Origin: Siphonobacter aquaeclarae
Lineage (GTDB): Bacteria; Bacteroidota; Bacteroidia; Cytophagales; Spirosomataceae
DNA: 64,000 nucleotides
NCBI RefSeq assembly: GCF_900103285.1
Contig: NZ_FNGS01000005.1
Span: forward strand, 554,579-618,578
Direction: 5' to 3'
The position numbers and the translations under genes are program-made. Below the pieces are notes generated by a model, which saw nothing but the letters and a program-made list of their open reading frames with translations, was not told the origin of the DNA and did not search any database. Position 1 is the stretch's first letter. Every line of letters starts with the position of its first letter. Below are positions 1 to 8,194 of this stretch, in pieces.

Positions 1-929
1 TCGAACCCACCCTGAAAGATATAGGCTTGATACGCTGCCGGATTGTAGATTTCGGCGATGAAAACAACGTCAGCTGCTGCCTTTATTTGCGGAATACACC
101 AGCCCCAGAATTCAACGGGTACCATTTCCGCCATGTCACACCGGAAGCCGTCGACGCCTTTTCCGGCCCAGAACAGGAGAATATCCCGCATTTTCAGCCA
201 GGTAGACGGAATGGTATCAAAATGCCCTGCGCGACCGCCCAGGTAATCTACCCCATAATTGAGTTTAACGGTCTCGTACCAGTCGTTGATACCGGGATGC
301 GCCGTAAATACATCGTTTCCGGTCGCCCGGGCCGGATATTCGTGGTATGGCTGGGTGGACTCCATCGGCAGGCGGATACCCTCGGGTACAGTAAAGTCCT
401 GGCCGGGCAAATAGTAAAAGTTATTCTGCGGGGAAAAGGCTATCGTCGCGTCGTCTCCCTCACCCAGGTCCTGAATGCCTGCCGGTCTGGCATCGGAATG
501 ATAGGTCCTGGAAACGTGATTGGGAATAAAATCGATGATGATTTTCAGGCCATTGGCATGAATACGCTCAACCATCGCTTCAAATTCGTTCATGCGTTTC
601 GACGGATCGGACGCGAGATAAGGATTGACGTCGTAATAATCCTTGATTGCATAGGGAGAACCGGCACGGCCTTTGATCACGGCCGGGTGGTCTTTCTGAA
701 TACCCTCTGCCGAAAAATCCTCCATCGTCGCATGCTCGATAATCCCCATCGGCCAGAGATGTGTAACGCCAAAGGATGTCAGGTGACGCAATGCCGCGTC
801 GTCGAGGTCGTTAAAGGTACCGGTGCCGTTCTCCGCCAATGAGCCCCAGGGGACTACTTTTGTATTTTTATTTCCGGATAGCCGGAGAGTAAGCTCATAA
901 ACCAGTAGTTTGTGGTGTGCTTTCGCCAT
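1..929 (-). CDS. alpha-amylase family glycoside hydrolase (GH13), C-terminus cut by window edge
   Basis: The minus strand is open from an ATG at 929 to the window edge, giving about 309 N-terminal residues. Three of the four GH13 signature regions are readable: DFIPNH (region I), GFRCDMAE with the nucleophile Asp (region II) and FIAEIY with the acid/base Glu (region III). The fourth should lie beyond base 1. No signal peptide is visible (start MAKAHHKLLVYELTL), so it is probably cytoplasmic or periplasmic by another route, acting on malto-oligosaccharides. It is transcribed divergently from the GH13/pgmB/GH65 cluster on the plus strand. The exact specificity (amylase, glucosidase or transferase) cannot be told from the visible part. 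Confidence 0.88.
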   Translation of the reverse strand, partial: MAKAHHKLLVYELTLRLSGNKNTKVVPWGSLAENGTGTFNDLDDAALRHLTSFGVTHLWPMGIIEHATMEDFSAEGIQKDHPAVIKGRAGSPYAIKDYYDVNPYLASDPSKRMNEFEAMVERIHANGLKIIIDFIPNHVSRTYHSDARPAGIQDLGEGDDATIAFSPQNNFYYLPGQDFTVPEGIRLPMESTQPYHEYPARATGNDVFTAHPGINDWYETVKLNYGVDYLGGRAGHFDTIPSTWLKMRDILLFWAGKGVDGFRCDMAEMVPVEFWGWCIPQIKAAADVVFIAEIYNPAAYQAYIFQGGF

Positions 930-1086
930 GAGAAACAGACAGGAATAAAACGGAATGAGTCAGTGAATCCGGCCCCGTGAACATTTCGCAAAACCGGGAT
1001 CGATCAAAAATAAGTACATTTTCCTATTTGGTAGTCCATCATTTACGCCGATTTCGGAAATTGCCTGCGCCATTGTTATGTCTTTC

Positions 1087-3048
1087 ATGACGCGTTGTTA
1101 CTTTCTTCCCGGACGCCTGCAAAATCTTCGGTACACGCCGATTGCAGGTTTTTTGTATCTGCTCCTGATGTTTCCGACAGACGTACTCTCCCAGACCATT
1201 CAGATTCAGCGTGTTAGTCCCGCTCACTGGTTTACCGGCTTCCAGCGCCAGTCGCTGCAGCTCCTGCTCTATGGCCCCGGTATCAAAGGCACGAAAGTCC
1301 GGACAACGTATCCGGGCGTGACAGTCGACCGCGTTCAGTACACCGACAATCCGAACTACATTTTCGCAGACCTTACCATCAGCCCGGCGGCAAAGCCCGG
1401 TATGGTAACGTTTCAGTTGTCCCGGATTTTTCCGTTAACCGAAAAACGCGCGAACGGCAGTACCGTCGTCAACGGTGGAAAAGAAGTAACCATCACCCTG
1501 CCGTATGAACTGAAAGCCCGGACGGCAAAGCCGAAGCCGGTCACCTCCGCCGATTTTATCTACCTGATTATGCCCGACCGGTTTGCAGACGGCGATCCGT
1601 CGCTTGACCGTGTCACCGGCATGGCAGACAACGAGACTGACCGGTCCAACCCCTTTCGCCGGCACGGCGGCGACCTCCGGGGCGTTACCCGGCACCTCGA
1701 CTACCTGGCAGACCTCGGCGTAACGACCCTATGGCTCACGCCGGTACTCGAAAACGACCAGCCTTTGACCGATGAAAACGGCACTCAGCGCTCTTCGTAT
1801 CACGGCTATGGCATTACGGACCATGATCACGTCGACAAACGCCTGGGAGGCGACGACGCCTATAAAAGACTCGTCGACGCCGCTCACGGAAAGGGTTTGA
1901 AAATTATTCACGACGTCGTGTACAACCACATGGGGCTGTACCACTGGCTGATGAAGGACCTTCCGTCTAAAGACTGGCTGCATGCCTGGCCTTCGTACCA
2001 GAACACGAGCTACCGGGACCAGCCGCTGGTAGACCCGTACGGCGCGGAAATTGACCGGAAAATAAGTCGGGAAGGCTGGTTTGTACCGTTCATGCCCGAC
2101 CTCAACCAGCAACAGCCACAGGTTGTTAACTACCTGATTCAACAGGCGTTGTATGCGATTGAGACGTTTGGCGTCGATGGTTTCCGCGTCGATTCGTACT
2201 TCTACAACGATCCGGATTTTCTGAACCGCCTCAACGAGGCCTTGTTCCGGGAATTTCCGGGCTTTTTTATCTGCGGGGAAAACTGGGTCAACAGCGTCAC
2301 GAATCAGGCGTATTTTGTACGGAACCGCATTCAGACATCCTGGAAAAGTAACCTCCCCTCCGCGATTGATTTTCAGCTGTATTTTGCAACCAACGACGCC
2401 CTGAACCAGGCATTCGGCTGGAACGAGGGCGTTCAGCGCTGGTACCAGGTACTTGCCCAGGATTTACTTTACGAAGACGCCTTCCGGAACGTGGTTTTCC
2501 TGGACAATCACGACCAGAACCGGTTCTTTTCGGTCGTTGGAGAAGACCTGCGGAAATACAAAATGGGTATCGCTTTTTTGTTGACGACCCGGGGTATTCC
2601 CCAACTCTACTACGGCACAGAAATCCTGATGAAGAACTTCAAAAATCCCTCGGACGCCGAAGTACGGCAGGATTTTCCGGGGGGATTTCCCGGAGACCCG
2701 GCCGACAAGTTTACCGAGGCGGGCCGGAGCACCGTGGAGAACGAAGCCTTCCGCTATGTCCGGACACTGGCCCGTTACCGCCGGGAAACGCCCGCGCTTC
2801 AGACCGGAAAACTCATGCAGTTCGTCCCGCAGGACGGTATTTATGTCTATTTTCGGTACGATTCCGCCAAAACGATTCTGGTGGCTATCAATTCCAACCG
2901 GGAAGAAAAGGGACTGGCTACAGACCGCTTCGCCGAGCGTATGCAGGGCAAAACCAGCGGTCGCGATGTGCTGTCGGGATCTATCGTTTCCGATCTTTCC
3001 CACCTGAAACTACCGCCGCTGTCTGCCACGATACTGGAACTCAACTGA
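1087..3048 (+). CDS. secreted GH13 alpha-amylase/neopullulanase (SusA- or cyclomaltodextrinase-like)
   Basis: About 653 residues. A signal peptide (FLYLLLMFPTDVLSQ) is followed by an Ig-like N-terminal domain as in cyclomaltodextrinases, the GH13 barrel and a small C-terminal beta domain. Catalytic regions are complete: DVVYNH near residue 276, GFRVDSYF with nucleophile Asp near 369, CGENW with acid Glu near 398, and FLDNHD with Asp near 476. It should hydrolyse starch, pullulan or cyclodextrins to maltose in the periplasm or at the outer membrane. It stands 24 bases upstream of pgmB and the GH65 phosphorylase, which would consume its maltose. ATG 1087 was chosen; an in-frame ATG at 1078 is also possible. 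Confidence 0.93.
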   Translation: MTRCYFLPGRLQNLRYTPIAGFLYLLLMFPTDVLSQTIQIQRVSPAHWFTGFQRQSLQLLLYGPGIKGTKVRTTYPGVTVDRVQYTDNPNYIFADLTISPAAKPGMVTFQLSRIFPLTEKRANGSTVVNGGKEVTITLPYELKARTAKPKPVTSADFIYLIMPDRFADGDPSLDRVTGMADNETDRSNPFRRHGGDLRGVTRHLDYLADLGVTTLWLTPVLENDQPLTDENGTQRSSYHGYGITDHDHVDKRLGGDDAYKRLVDAAHGKGLKIIHDVVYNHMGLYHWLMKDLPSKDWLHAWPSYQNTSYRDQPLVDPYGAEIDRKISREGWFVPFMPDLNQQQPQVVNYLIQQALYAIETFGVDGFRVDSYFYNDPDFLNRLNEALFREFPGFFICGENWVNSVTNQAYFVRNRIQTSWKSNLPSAIDFQLYFATNDALNQAFGWNEGVQRWYQVLAQDLLYEDAFRNVVFLDNHDQNRFFSVVGEDLRKYKMGIAFLLTTRGIPQLYYGTEILMKNFKNPSDAEVRQDFPGGFPGDPADKFTEAGRSTVENEAFRYVRTLARYRRETPALQTGKLMQFVPQDGIYVYFRYDSAKTILVAINSNREEKGLATDRFAERMQGKTSGRDVLSGSIVSDLSHLKLPPLSATILELN

Positions 3049-3071
3049 ACACAACCTAACTGAAAACCAAT

Positions 3072-3713
3072 TTGAAAGCGTGTCTTTTCGACCTTGACGG
3101 CGTGATCGTCGACACAGCCGTCTATCACTTCAAAGCCTGGCGCCGGCTGGCCAATGAACTGGGTTTTGATTTCACCGAGCACCAGAACGAGCAATTGAAG
3201 GGTATTTCCCGGATGGAGTCCCTGGAGCGGATACTCAGCTGGGGGGATGTTAGCCTTTCTCCCGAAGAAAAAGAAACCTGGGCCGCCCGGAAAAACGAAT
3301 GGTACCTCGCATATGTCCGGCAGATGACGCCGGCTGAAGTACTGCCGGGCGTAAAGGATTTCCTGACAACCTTACACAAAAACGGTATTAAAATCGCCCT
3401 TGGATCAGCCAGTAAAAACGCCCCGCTCATTCTCGAACGGATCGAAATGGCTTCCTATTTTGACGCCGTCATCGATGGTACCCATACTACCCGCAGCAAA
3501 CCCGATCCGGAAGTATTCCTCCTCGGGGCTCAGGCGCTGGGCTTCCCTCCTTCTGACTGCATCGTCTTCGAAGACGCGGTAGCCGGAATTGAAGCGGCGC
3601 ACCGCGGCGGTATGAAGGCCGTCGGCATCGGCTCGCCGGAGGTACTCACCGAAGCCGACCTGGTAGTACCCGGTTTCACCCAACTGACTCTTGACCAATT
3701 GTTTGCCCTTTGA
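3072..3713 (+). CDS. pgmB: beta-phosphoglucomutase (HAD superfamily)
   Basis: 213 residues, normal for PgmB. The HAD motif I is FDLDG with the two aspartates at residues 7 and 9, followed by the cap domain, the GSASKN segment (motif II region), SKPDP (motif III Lys) and FEDAVAGIEA (motif IV). It interconverts beta-D-glucose 1-phosphate and glucose 6-phosphate. The only upstream candidates in frame are TTG (3072) and CTG (3060), so a TTG start is likely. The stop codon lies one base before the ATG of the GH65 phosphorylase, whose product is its substrate; this is the standard maltose phosphorylase pair. Confidence 0.93.
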   Translation: MKACLFDLDGVIVDTAVYHFKAWRRLANELGFDFTEHQNEQLKGISRMESLERILSWGDVSLSPEEKETWAARKNEWYLAYVRQMTPAEVLPGVKDFLTTLHKNGIKIALGSASKNAPLILERIEMASYFDAVIDGTHTTRSKPDPEVFLLGAQALGFPPSDCIVFEDAVAGIEAAHRGGMKAVGIGSPEVLTEADLVVPGFTQLTLDQLFAL

Positions 3714-3714
3714 T

Positions 3715-6018
3715 ATGAAGAATTACCTGATACACGAGAACTGGACGATTAAGGAAGAAGGCTTTCATCCCGAATGGAACGAGATTACGGAGTCCATTAT
3801 GTCACTCGGCAACGGCCGTATGGGCCAGCGGGGCAATTTTGAGGAAGGATATTCCGGAAAAACCCTTCCCGGCAACTATGTAGCCGGCGTCTATTTTCCG
3901 GATAAGACACGCGTTGGCTGGTGGAAAAACGGCTATCCGAATTATTTCGCCAAGGTTATCAATGCCGCCAACTGGATCGGCATCGGCATTACGGTTGGCG
4001 ACGAGGTATTGGACCTCGCAGGCTGTCAGATTCTTGCGTTTGAGCGTACCCTGAACATGAAGGAAGGCTGGCTCAGCCGTTCCTGCGAAGCGATTCTGCC
4101 TTCGGGCCGGCGTATCCATATTCACTCACAACGGTTCTGCTCGCTGACGCATGACGAAGGCGGCGCCATTCGCTTCTCGGTTACGCCGCTCGATTTCAGC
4201 GATAAAATTACCTTCTTTCCCTATATCGACGGCACCATCTCGAACCGGGATGCCAACTACGATCAGAAATTCTGGGAAGAAACCGACCGGGAAACAAGCT
4301 TTGCCGAAGGATGCCTGCAGCTCCGAACCATTCCGAACCCGTATGGCGTTCCACAGTTTGAAGTGGCGACAGCGCAGCATTTCGAACTTCTGAGAGACGG
4401 AAAGTCTATTGAATTTCAGGCACTTCCTGTCAAACAGGAAAAATTCGTCGGTAGCAAAATTGTACTCGAAGCGACGGAAGGTACCGAACTTACCCTCATC
4501 AAGTATGCCTGTAACCTGAGCGATCTCAATCACCCGAAAGAAGAGCTGAGCGACCGCGCCAAAGCGTATGTCCGGCAGCTGGCCGCCATCGGATATGACG
4601 ACCTGCTCGACGGGCAAATCGCTGCCTGGGAAGCCAAATGGGCGCAAATGGATATCGCGATTGAAGGAGATATCGCTGCCCAGCAGGGTATTCGCTTCAA
4701 CCTGTTTCAGCTCAGTCAGACCTATACCGGTGAGGACGACCGCCTGAATATTGGTCCGAAAGGCTTTACCGGAGAAAAATATGGCGGCGTAACCTATTGG
4801 GATACAGAAGCTTACTGTATTCCTTTCTATCTATCGACCGCCGATCGGCACGTCGCCCGCAACCTCCTCGTATACCGTTGGAAGCAACTGGGCAAGGCCA
4901 TCGAAAACGCCGGTAAGCTCGGGTTTACGGGCGGGGCAGCGCTCTATCCGATGGTCACGATGAACGGAGAAGAGTGCCACAATGAATGGGAAATTACGTT
5001 TGAAGAGATTCACCGCAACGGCGCAATCGCCTATGCCATTTACGATTACGTCCGCTATACCGGTGACACCTCGTATCTCGGCGAACACGGTTTTGAGGTA
5101 CTGCTGGCTATTTCCCGGTTCTGGTCGCAGCGCATTACCTGGTCCGGCGAGCGGAAAAAGTACGTCATGCTTGGCGTAACCGGCCCGAACGAGTACGAAA
5201 ACAACGTAAACAACAACTGGTATACCAGCTACATTGCCTGCTGGTGCCTGCGGTATACGCTGGAGGTCGCGGAGTACCTCAAATCCGTCGAACCCGGAAG
5301 GTATGACAGCCTCAGGGAGCAACTGCTGCTGGCTGAAGACGCGGAATTTGCCCGGTTCAAAGACATATTGGACAACATGTTTCTGCCTTATTCGGAGGAG
5401 CTGGGGGTTATTCTGCAGCAGGATGGGTACCTCGACAAAGAGCAGATACTCGTGCAGGAACTTCCGGCGGTAGACCGGCCGCTGAACCAGAAATGGTCGT
5501 GGGACCGGATTCTCCGCTCCTGCTTCATCAAGCAGGCGGATGTATTACAAGGTCTTTATTTCTTCGAAGACGAGTTTGACGAAGAGACCATCCGGAAGAA
5601 TTTTGAGTTTTACGAACCACGGACGGTGCACGAATCGTCTCTGTCGCCCTGCGTGCATGCGATCCTGGCGTCGCGGCTGGGTCTGCACGAAAAGGCGTAT
5701 GAAATGTACCTGAGAACCAGCCGATTGGACCTCGACGATTACAACAACGACACGGAAGACGGCCTTCACATTACCTCGATGGCCGGTACCTGGATGTCGG
5801 TCGTAAAGGGCTTTGGCGGGTTGCGGGTGAAAAACCATCAACTACATCTGTCGCCGACCTGCCCGGTGCAATGGAGCGCCTATTCGTTCAACGTTCGCTT
5901 CCGGGAAAACCTGCTGAAGGTACGCGTTACGGCTGAGGGTACTGTTGTAGACAACCACCAGGGACCTGAATTTACGGTCTGGGTTGACGGACAGCCACGC
6001 CTGATCCCGGCTGCTTAA
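3715..6018 (+). CDS. mapA: GH65 family phosphorylase, probably maltose phosphorylase
   Basis: 767 residues, the usual GH65 length. An N-terminal beta-sandwich is followed by an (alpha/alpha)6 barrel. The catalytic segment HNEWEITFEEIHRNG lies at about residues 422-436 and carries the general acid Glu; TGPNEYENNVNNNWY is also typical of maltose phosphorylases. The enzyme would cleave maltose with phosphate into glucose and beta-glucose 1-phosphate, feeding PgmB. ATG 3715 was chosen because pgmB ends at 3713. Trehalose or kojibiose phosphorylase is the alternative, but the amylases next door favour maltose. A terminator follows at 6037-6063. Confidence 0.9.
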   Translation: MKNYLIHENWTIKEEGFHPEWNEITESIMSLGNGRMGQRGNFEEGYSGKTLPGNYVAGVYFPDKTRVGWWKNGYPNYFAKVINAANWIGIGITVGDEVLDLAGCQILAFERTLNMKEGWLSRSCEAILPSGRRIHIHSQRFCSLTHDEGGAIRFSVTPLDFSDKITFFPYIDGTISNRDANYDQKFWEETDRETSFAEGCLQLRTIPNPYGVPQFEVATAQHFELLRDGKSIEFQALPVKQEKFVGSKIVLEATEGTELTLIKYACNLSDLNHPKEELSDRAKAYVRQLAAIGYDDLLDGQIAAWEAKWAQMDIAIEGDIAAQQGIRFNLFQLSQTYTGEDDRLNIGPKGFTGEKYGGVTYWDTEAYCIPFYLSTADRHVARNLLVYRWKQLGKAIENAGKLGFTGGAALYPMVTMNGEECHNEWEITFEEIHRNGAIAYAIYDYVRYTGDTSYLGEHGFEVLLAISRFWSQRITWSGERKKYVMLGVTGPNEYENNVNNNWYTSYIACWCLRYTLEVAEYLKSVEPGRYDSLREQLLLAEDAEFARFKDILDNMFLPYSEELGVILQQDGYLDKEQILVQELPAVDRPLNQKWSWDRILRSCFIKQADVLQGLYFFEDEFDEETIRKNFEFYEPRTVHESSLSPCVHAILASRLGLHEKAYEMYLRTSRLDLDDYNNDTEDGLHITSMAGTWMSVVKGFGGLRVKNHQLHLSPTCPVQWSAYSFNVRFRENLLKVRVTAEGTVVDNHQGPEFTVWVDGQPRLIPAA

Positions 6019-6036
6019 TTGCTCATTCTCAATAAG

Positions 6037-6063
6037 ATGGCGGGAGTAATTCCCGCCATTTTT
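6037..6063 (+). terminator. intrinsic terminator after the maltose operon
   Basis: Perfect 9-bp stem ATGGCGGGA / TCCCGCCAT with a 5-nt loop (GTAAT), followed by TTTTT. It lies 18 bases after the GH65 stop codon and closes the GH13-pgmB-GH65 unit. Confidence 0.85.
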
Positions 6064-6076
6064 CCCGCCTATTGCT

Positions 6077-6625
6077 ATGCTTGATCTTCATTTCGACCCG
6101 TTTCCGACGCTGAAGACAGAGCGGCTGATACTCCGCCGCCCTGTCGATTCCGACGTTCCCGATCTCTTCCGGATACGTTCCGATGCAGATGTCATGCGGT
6201 ACATTCCCCGGACACTGGCACAAACGCACGATGACGTCCGGACATACCTGGCGAAACTGGATGAAATGACCAGCCGCGCGGATGGCCTGACATGGGCGAT
6301 CGCAACGGCAGACGAGCCGGAGCGGCTGATGGGAACAATCGGCTTCGTTAACATCTACAAAGAGCACCACCGCTCGGAAGTCGGCTATGCCTTACATCCT
6401 GACTATCAGCGGAAAGGTTATGTACAGGAGGCGCTTGTGCGTGTGTTGGATTATGGTTTCGGGGAACTGGGTTTCCATACGGTTGAAGCGATTGTGGACC
6501 CGGCCAATGAAGCGTCTTCTTCTTTGCTGGAGAAAAACGGGTTCATCCAGGAGGCCCATTTCCGGGAGAACCGGATTTTCGAGGGACGTTTCCTCGATTG
6601 CCTGGTGTATACGCGATGGAAATAA
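6077..6625 (+). CDS. GNAT family N-acetyltransferase (RimJ/RimL type)
   Basis: 182 residues. It starts with the RimL-like motif TERLILRRPVDSD and has the GNAT fold hallmarks: IGFVNIYKEHHRSEVGYALH (beta strands 4 and 5), YQRKGYVQEAL (acetyl-CoA pyrophosphate loop, Q/RxxGxG/Y type) and NEASSSLLEKNGF near the C-terminus. It probably acetylates an alpha-amino group of a protein or a small molecule; the substrate cannot be predicted. Its last 10 bases overlap the ATG of the sigma factor gene (ATGGAAATAA), suggesting translational coupling. Confidence 0.9.
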   Translation: MLDLHFDPFPTLKTERLILRRPVDSDVPDLFRIRSDADVMRYIPRTLAQTHDDVRTYLAKLDEMTSRADGLTWAIATADEPERLMGTIGFVNIYKEHHRSEVGYALHPDYQRKGYVQEALVRVLDYGFGELGFHTVEAIVDPANEASSSLLEKNGFIQEAHFRENRIFEGRFLDCLVYTRWK

Positions 6626-7509
6626 CGGCCGTCAGGGATGGGATTGAACAATTCGCCGGTTCGCTCAGACCCGTTCTGGTCCACTATGCCTATGCCATCA
6701 CCGGTTCGCGCGAGACAGCCCGCGATCTCGTTCAGGATGCCTTTTTGCGGTTACTGGAGCAGCCCGACCGGCCTGTGCGGGATATCTGGAATTACCTCAT
6801 ACGAACGGTCATTCACCTGTCTGTCAACGAAGTAAAGCGATCAAACAGGGTATCCGGATACCCGGGTATCTGGCTACCGGAACCGGTTGCGACCGAGTCC
6901 GCAGACGGCGCCCTGAAACAAAGTGACATTCTGTCCTACTCCCTGCTCGCGTTGCTGGAAAAGCTCGATCCGCGGCAGCGGGCTGTATTTGTACTTCGGG
7001 AAGCGTTTGATTTTGAACATGCGGAAATCGCAGACATCCTTGGCTTTTCCGCTGCCAATAGCCGCCAATTAGTAAGCCGGGCTAAGAAGCGGCTCACTAC
7101 TCCCTATCTTCCTGACAGTAAGCATATTACTATTCCCGAGGGGTATCTCGAAGCACTCCGGTCCGGCGATATCGAACGGCTCAAAGGTTTCTTTCACGAA
7201 GATATCCGGTCAGTTTCAGACGGCGGCGGGAAGGTTCCGGCGGCCCGGCGGCCGGTGGTTGGTCGTGACGACGTCGCGGCTTTTGTTTCCGGGATTTTTC
7301 ACAAATTCCGCCGCAGACTGGTCGCTGCGACTGTCAATCATCAACCGGCTCTGCTGTTTTTCAACGACGATAAACTGGTAACCTGCCAGGTTTTTCAAAT
7401 TTATAACAACCTGATTATCAATACATACTTTCTCCGTAATCCGGAAAAACTACGGGAATTGGAATACGCCGTTGTCACATCCGGAAGGGTTGAATTGTCT
7501 TCCTGTTAA
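6616..7509 (+). CDS. ECF41-type RNA polymerase sigma factor with SnoaL-like C-terminal extension
   Basis: 297 residues: sigma-70 region 2 (DLVQDAFLRLLEQ), region 4 (QRAVFVLREAFDFEHAEIA) and a roughly 100-residue SnoaL-like domain. The three signature motifs of group ECF41 are present: WLPEP at residues 86-90, DGGGK at 202-206 and NPEKL (consensus NPDKL) at 275-279. In this group no anti-sigma factor is encoded; the C-terminal extension itself both inhibits and is needed for full activity. The start ATG 6616 overlaps the preceding GNAT gene. The next gene encodes the AhpD/carboxymuconolactone-decarboxylase-like partner expected for ECF41. The inducing signal is unknown. Confidence 0.93.
   Translation: MEITAVRDGIEQFAGSLRPVLVHYAYAITGSRETARDLVQDAFLRLLEQPDRPVRDIWNYLIRTVIHLSVNEVKRSNRVSGYPGIWLPEPVATESADGALKQSDILSYSLLALLEKLDPRQRAVFVLREAFDFEHAEIADILGFSAANSRQLVSRAKKRLTTPYLPDSKHITIPEGYLEALRSGDIERLKGFFHEDIRSVSDGGGKVPAARRPVVGRDDVAAFVSGIFHKFRRRLVAATVNHQPALLFFNDDKLVTCQVFQIYNNLIINTYFLRNPEKLRELEYAVVTSGRVELSSC
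7473..7499 (+). promoter_or_regulatory. predicted ECF41 promoter before the AhpD-like gene
   Basis: TGTCACA at 7473-7479, a 16-base spacer and TGTC at 7496-7499. The target motif described for ECF41 factors is TGTCACA at -35 and CGTC at -10, so only one base differs. It lies in the last codons of the sigma gene, 29 bases before the ATG at 7529, which is where the ECF41 target promoter is expected. Confidence 0.65.
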
Positions 7510-7528
7510 ATCAATCTCTATTCTTTTG

Positions 7529-7981
7529 ATGGAACGTATTCCTTCCTCCGAATTACCCCAAGGCCTGATGGCGGCCATGCGCCATGTACAGGCATATGTT
7601 GACCGCTCCGGCCTTGACCGCAAGCTTCTCGAACTCATGCGGACCCGCGTTTCCCAACTCAACGGCTGCGCCTATTGCCTCGACATGCACTACAAGGAGG
7701 CTATTGACGCCGGTGAGACGCCTCTGCGGTTGATTTCCGTATCCGTTTGGCGGGAAGCACCCTACTACAGCGATGCCGAGCGTGCCGTGTTCGCCTACGC
7801 CGAATTTCTGACGCGTATGCCCGAAGCCGAAGAAGCAGACCCGCATTATGCTGCACTGGGCAACCATTTCACCCGCGACGAAATCGCCTTCCTAACGCTG
7901 GCTGTCACCCAGATCAACGGCTGGAACCGGCTGGTACGGTCGTTCGGGTTTGTGGCGGGAAATTATGAGGTGAGGAAGTAG
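7529..7981 (+). CDS. AhpD-like alkylhydroperoxidase / carboxymuconolactone decarboxylase family protein
   Basis: 150 residues of all-helical AhpD fold. The redox motif is CAYCLDMH, with cysteines at about residues 47 and 50 and the proton-relay His at 54. Such proteins reduce peroxides or have related redox roles; the physiological substrate is unknown. It is the 'COE' partner (carboxymuconolactone decarboxylase, oxidoreductase or epimerase) found next to ECF41 sigma factors, and a matching promoter precedes it. ATG 7529 was chosen over a GTG-type start inside the sigma gene because it follows the promoter. The stop codon abuts a TTTAGGG repeat tract. Confidence 0.9.
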   Translation: MERIPSSELPQGLMAAMRHVQAYVDRSGLDRKLLELMRTRVSQLNGCAYCLDMHYKEAIDAGETPLRLISVSVWREAPYYSDAERAVFAYAEFLTRMPEAEEADPHYAALGNHFTRDEIAFLTLAVTQINGWNRLVRSFGFVAGNYEVRK

Positions 7982-8181
7982 GGAGGGTTGGGGGTTTAGG
8001 GTTTAGGGTTTAGGGTTTAGGGTTTAGGGTTTAGAGTTTAGAGTTTAGGGTTTAGAGTTTAGGGTTGGGGGTTGAGAGTTTAGAGTTGGGGGCGGGCGAC
8101 TGTATTCGCCAACCCCCAACTCTAAACCCTAAACTTTAAACTCTAAACCCAAAACTCCCAACCCAAAACTCCCTAAACCCC
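7982..8181. repeat. telomere-like TTTAGGG heptamer tract forming an inverted repeat
   Basis: Starting at 7988 the left arm is a run of heptamers in perfect 7-base phase: five TTTAGGG copies at 7995-8029, then TTTAGAG, TTTAGGG, TTGGGGG and TTGAGAG variants to about 8092. The right arm (8107-8180) is built of the complementary words CCCTAAA, CTCTAAA and CCCCCAA. The centre is a short GC-rich hairpin around TTCGCC (8105-8110). The tract fills the gap between the AhpD-like stop codon and menE. Function is unknown; terminator or mRNA-stabilising roles are possible. Confidence 0.9.
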
Positions 8182-8194
8182 GTATTTTCGCCCC

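Noticed and set aside
134-140. Another TGTCACA sequence
   Set aside because: Inside the GH13 coding region with no suitable downstream box or gene start; chance match to the ECF41 -35 motif.
27-842. Plus-strand open frame of 271 codons
   Set aside because: It is the antisense of the GH13 gene on the minus strand, whose catalytic motifs are unambiguous.
7982-8181. Real telomere or linear chromosome end
   Set aside because: The repeat is internal, flanked by ordinary genes on both sides and arranged as an inverted repeat, so it is an intergenic element.
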